Below, piece after piece: positions 6,300 to 8,193 of a DNA stretch of 8,193 bases (position 1 is the first letter of the stretch; each line of letters begins with the position of its first letter). The notes under the pieces were generated by a model. It was not told the DNA's origin and did no database searches. It saw only the letters and a program-made list of their open reading frames with translations. Source of the stretch: an uncultured bacterium (lineage in GTDB: Bacteria > Actinomycetota > Coriobacteriia > Coriobacteriales > Coriobacteriaceae); NCBI GenBank assembly GCA_905216075.1, contig CAJMSO010000075.1:1-8193 (forward strand). Reading direction: 5' to 3'. Made by a program: the position numbers and the translations under genes.

Positions 6300-7130
6300 A
6301 TGGATCGCAGTAAGGTACCCGCCGTTCTATCCATCGCAGGATCCGATTCCAGCGGTGGCGCCGGCATTCAGGCCGACATCAAGACCATCACGGCGCACCG
6401 CCTGTATGCCGAGACGGCCATCACAGCCATCACAGCGCAAAACACACTGGGCGTTACCGCCGTGCAGAACATCTCCCCGGATATTGTCGCAGCGCAGATC
6501 GATGCCGTTTTTGACGATATACGACCCAGCGCCATCAAGATCGGCATGGTCTCCTCTGCCGAGATTATCGAGGTTATCGCCGACCGCTTGAGCGCCTGGG
6601 ACGCACAAAATATCGTCGTCGACCCCGTCATGGTCGCCACCTCGGGTGCTCGCCTCATTGCCGAGGATGCCGCTGAGGCACTCACCCGCCGCCTGTTCCC
6701 GCTGGCGACCGTTATCACGCCCAACATTCCCGAGGCCATGGCGCTGCTCGATTATGAGGTCGATTCCGAGCGCACGCAGCAAAATGCCGCCATGCTTCTC
6801 ACCCGTCGCTTTGGCTGCGCGTCTCTCGTTAAGGGCGGGCATTTTGTCAACGAGGCCAACGATGTGCTAGCAGAGCCCGCGCCGCTCGATGACGAGGGCA
6901 ACCACCTGGGCGATCCGCTCACCACGTGGTTCCGCCACAAGCGCATCGAGACCGGCAACACGCATGGCACCGGTTGCACGCTCTCGTCCGCCATCGCCTG
7001 CGCGCTGGCCCAGGGCATGGATCTTGCCGATGCCGTCAACGCCGGCAAGGCCTACCTAACGGGTGCTCTGGCCGCCGGCTTTGACATGGGCAAAGGCTCC
7101 GGCCCCGTCAACCATATGTGGCAGTACTGA
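6300..7130 (+). CDS. thiD: Hydroxymethylpyrimidine/phosphomethylpyrimidine kinase ThiD
   Basis: ThiD phosphorylates HMP to HMP-P and HMP-P to HMP-PP, the pyrimidine substrate for thiamine phosphate synthase. It acts in the cytoplasm directly after ThiC. The 276-residue protein has the ribokinase-like fold signatures: AGSDSSGGAGIQAD at 13-26 (substrate-binding glycine-rich start), VVDPVM around D108, VITPNIPEA, VKGGH at 177-181, and NTHGTGC at 220-226 with the catalytic cysteine C226 in the anion-hole GTGC motif. Length is slightly above the usual ~266, because of an acidic insert (PAPLDDEGNHLGDPL) before the strand leading to the GTGC motif. AAGGGAG at 6288-6294, five bases before the ATG, supports the start. 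The gene lacks an adjacent TPP riboswitch and has a TATAAT of its own upstream. It is followed by a strong terminator at 7249-7286. thiE and thiM are not in the window. Confidence 0.96.
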   Translation: MDRSKVPAVLSIAGSDSSGGAGIQADIKTITAHRLYAETAITAITAQNTLGVTAVQNISPDIVAAQIDAVFDDIRPSAIKIGMVSSAEIIEVIADRLSAWDAQNIVVDPVMVATSGARLIAEDAAEALTRRLFPLATVITPNIPEAMALLDYEVDSERTQQNAAMLLTRRFGCASLVKGGHFVNEANDVLAEPAPLDDEGNHLGDPLTTWFRHKRIETGNTHGTGCTLSSAIACALAQGMDLADAVNAGKAYLTGALAAGFDMGKGSGPVNHMWQY

Positions 7131-7154
7131 GGCAGTTTGCCGCAGCTCGCTATT

Positions 7155-7232
7155 GATGCTGACCAACAGGCAAAACACGCTGACTGTACCGCAACACGCT
7201 GACCGCACTTAGGGTTTTGCGCACACTTAGGA
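7155..7232. repeat. Short irregular direct repeats after thiD
   Basis: GCTGAC occurs three times (7158-7163, 7179-7184, 7198-7203; spacings 21 and 19). AACACGCTGAC occurs in the last two copies. CACTTAGG occurs twice (7206-7213 and 7224-7231, spacing 18). The block fills most of the spacer between the thiD stop and its terminator. No coding potential is visible and no function is assigned. Confidence 0.5.
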
Positions 7233-7248
7233 TATTCGAGGGATACGA

Positions 7249-7290
7249 GAAAGGGGCCGTGGCGACGAACCGCCACGGCCCCTTTTGTTG
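7249..7290. terminator. Strong bidirectional intrinsic terminator
   Basis: A perfect 14-bp stem, AAGGGGCCGTGGCG (7251-7264) against CGCCACGGCCCCTT (7271-7284), with loop ACGAAC. On the plus strand it is followed by TTTTGTTGTT, ending thiD transcription. On the minus strand the flanking AGAAA reads as TTTCT, so it also suits the end of the convergent amidase-micropeptide transcript. Confidence 0.9.
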
Positions 7291-7306
7291 TTATCGCCCG
7301 CTGTCG

Positions 7307-7396
7307 CTAGCGCCGGTTGATGCTCACGATGCAGAGCCCGATTGTCGCCACGGTGCCGCCAAAGAGCGCGCCGAGCACGAACGTCAGCGCGATCAT
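7307..7396 (-). CDS. 29-residue single-pass membrane peptide (DUF3789-like), coupled to the amidase
   Basis: The open frame from ATG at 7396-7394 to TAG at 7309-7307 encodes 29 residues. Residues 2-25 (starting IALTFVLGALFGG) are almost entirely hydrophobic, with a small-residue pattern G9, G13, G14, G20, and the C-terminus ends in INRR. Its ATG overlaps the TGA of the upstream amidase as ATGA, the classic arrangement for translational coupling. No good ribosome binding site of its own is seen, which fits re-initiation. The composition and size recall DUF3789, a family of tiny membrane proteins often seen in mobile elements of gut Gram-positives; this is from memory, not a search. A holin-like or amidase-partner role is possible but unsupported. 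The terminator at 7249-7290 lies just downstream. Confidence 0.6.
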   Translation of the reverse strand: MIALTFVLGALFGGTVATIGLCIVSINRR

Positions 7397-8193
7397 CGGC
7401 GAGTCCCGTCGGAGATGTAGACCTGCAGGCGGTCGAGCGCGTGGCTGTAATAGCCGGCGTAATCGTCTCCGCCATACGTGGTTCCGTCGTCGCAGACCTC
7501 GCCCCACCATCCGGCATGATCGACATCCTGAGAGCGGTAGTAGACCTGACGGTAGTCACCGCCAGGCGTGACGTAGTACATCTGGACACCATCGATGGTC
7601 TGGCCCCAGACGCCCGCCATACCGTTCACGCTGTCGCCGTAGGATGCGGCCTGCACCCAGTCGAGCCATCCGGATTCACGGGTGTGGACGCGATAGCGTA
7701 GGGTGCCGGTATCGGCCCATGCGATTAACATGTCATGGGAGCCGTAAGGCATGCCCGCGAAGCCGTTCTCGCTGGAGTCGTCAAAGTTCGTTACCTCGGA
7801 GTTCCAGCCGCCGCCGCGGTTGTGCAGCGCATAGTGGACGTTTACGCAGGCGCCAGTCGATTTCGGGAAGCTGGCCGCCGGTGAGCTGTAGCCGTCCCCC
7901 TCATAGGTCCCGCCGTTGCCGCTGGTCGGCGCGATGGGTGCGACATAGCCGCTGCCGAGATAGGCTGCGACCGCCTGCTTGAACTCCCACCAGCTCTTGC
8001 CGTACTGGGCGAAGTAGCCAGTGGGATCGGTGTGGTCGGAACCACCCCAGCGCTGGGCTGCTTCGTAGTGGGAAAGCAGGCGCGACGTGTCCCAACCATG
8101 GGTGCGGAGTTCATCGCCAGCCCACTTCACTGCCTCATTCCATTGCTTGGCAAAATCGCTGGCATTGGTGGCGTGCGCGAGCTCAATGCCGAT
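7393..8193 (-). CDS. N-acetylmuramoyl-L-alanine amidase with C-terminal ChW-like repeats (5' end outside window)
   Basis: The frame is open from the right edge and gives 266 residues ending at TGA 7395-7393. The start lies beyond the window. Residues 1 to about 79 are the C-terminal part of an Amidase_2/PGRP-type zinc amidase, which cuts the bond between N-acetylmuramic acid and L-Ala in peptidoglycan. Visible are IGIEL at 1-5, SHYEA with H42, and DHTDPTGYF with D56, consistent with the last metal-site residues. A Gly/Ser/Thr/Pro-rich linker (about 81-112) leads to three divergent repeats of ~46 residues (117-160, 165-208, 214-261). They share V-x-Y, R-x(2-5)-GW, V, an AG pair and a closing hydrophobic strand, resembling clostridial hydrophobic-W (ChW) repeats thought to bind cell wall or ligands. 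It is probably secreted, though the signal region is not in view. Host autolysin and prophage endolysin are both possible. Confidence 0.88.
   Translation of the reverse strand: MGIELAHATNASDFAKQWNEAVKWAGDELRTHGWDTSRLLSHYEAAQRWGGSDHTDPTGYFAQYGKSWWEFKQAVAAYLGSGYVAPIAPTSGNGGTYEGDGYSSPAASFPKSTGACVNVHYALHNRGGGWNSEVTNFDDSSENGFAGMPYGSHDMLIAWADTGTLRYRVHTRESGWLDWVQAASYGDSVNGMAGVWGQTIDGVQMYYVTPGGDYRQVYYRSQDVDHAGWWGEVCDDGTTYGGDDYAGYYSHALDRLQVYISDGTRR

Noticed and set aside
6327..6842. 171-codon minus-strand frame over thiD
   Set aside because: A shadow frame; the plus strand carries the complete ThiD motif set.
7393..8193. Evidence for a prophage at the right edge
   Set aside because: The amidase and tiny membrane peptide alone do not separate a phage lysis cassette from a host autolysin; no other phage gene or attachment site is in view.

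Overview
The window looks like a chromosomal segment of a high-GC Gram-positive gut anaerobe. The best guess is a member of the Coriobacteriia close to Collinsella. This rests on GC-rich codon use, a short-form ThiC, an aminopeptidase-1-type M18 peptidase and a peptidoglycan amidase with ChW-like repeats. The genus is inferred from recalled protein style, not from a marker gene or a search.

Layout: (1) 1-1477, minus strand: the N-terminal half of DNA polymerase I (polA), running off the left edge. (2) A 166-bp divergent spacer carries a candidate extended -10 promoter inside an inverted repeat. (3) 1644-3041, plus: an M18 zinc aminopeptidase. (4) 3145-3954, plus: the peroxide-stress protein YaaA, bracketed by two related ~67-bp palindromes. 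(5) 4091-4612, minus: an unrecognised single-pass membrane-anchored protein, convergent with yaaA. (6) 4685-4779: a TPP riboswitch whose 3' end contains the ribosome binding site of thiC (4784-6118). (7) A 181-bp gap with a strong hairpin, a perfect TATAAT and a possible operator, then thiD (6300-7130). (8) A spacer with short irregular repeats and a strong bidirectional terminator. (9) 7307-7396, minus: a 29-residue membrane peptide whose start codon overlaps the stop codon of a zinc amidase running off the right edge (7393-8193).

The functional core is the pyrimidine branch of thiamine synthesis. ThiC converts AIR to HMP-P and ThiD phosphorylates HMP/HMP-P to HMP-PP. The riboswitch reads the end product, TPP, and probably blocks thiC translation. 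thiD seems to have its own promoter and no riboswitch. The other genes are housekeeping (polA, aminopeptidase, yaaA) or cell-envelope related. I see no tRNA, rRNA, CRISPR array, transposase or integrase. The least explained elements are the paired palindromes around yaaA, the amidase-coupled micropeptide, the orphan membrane protein, and the regulatory-looking sequence around the thiC-thiD gap.
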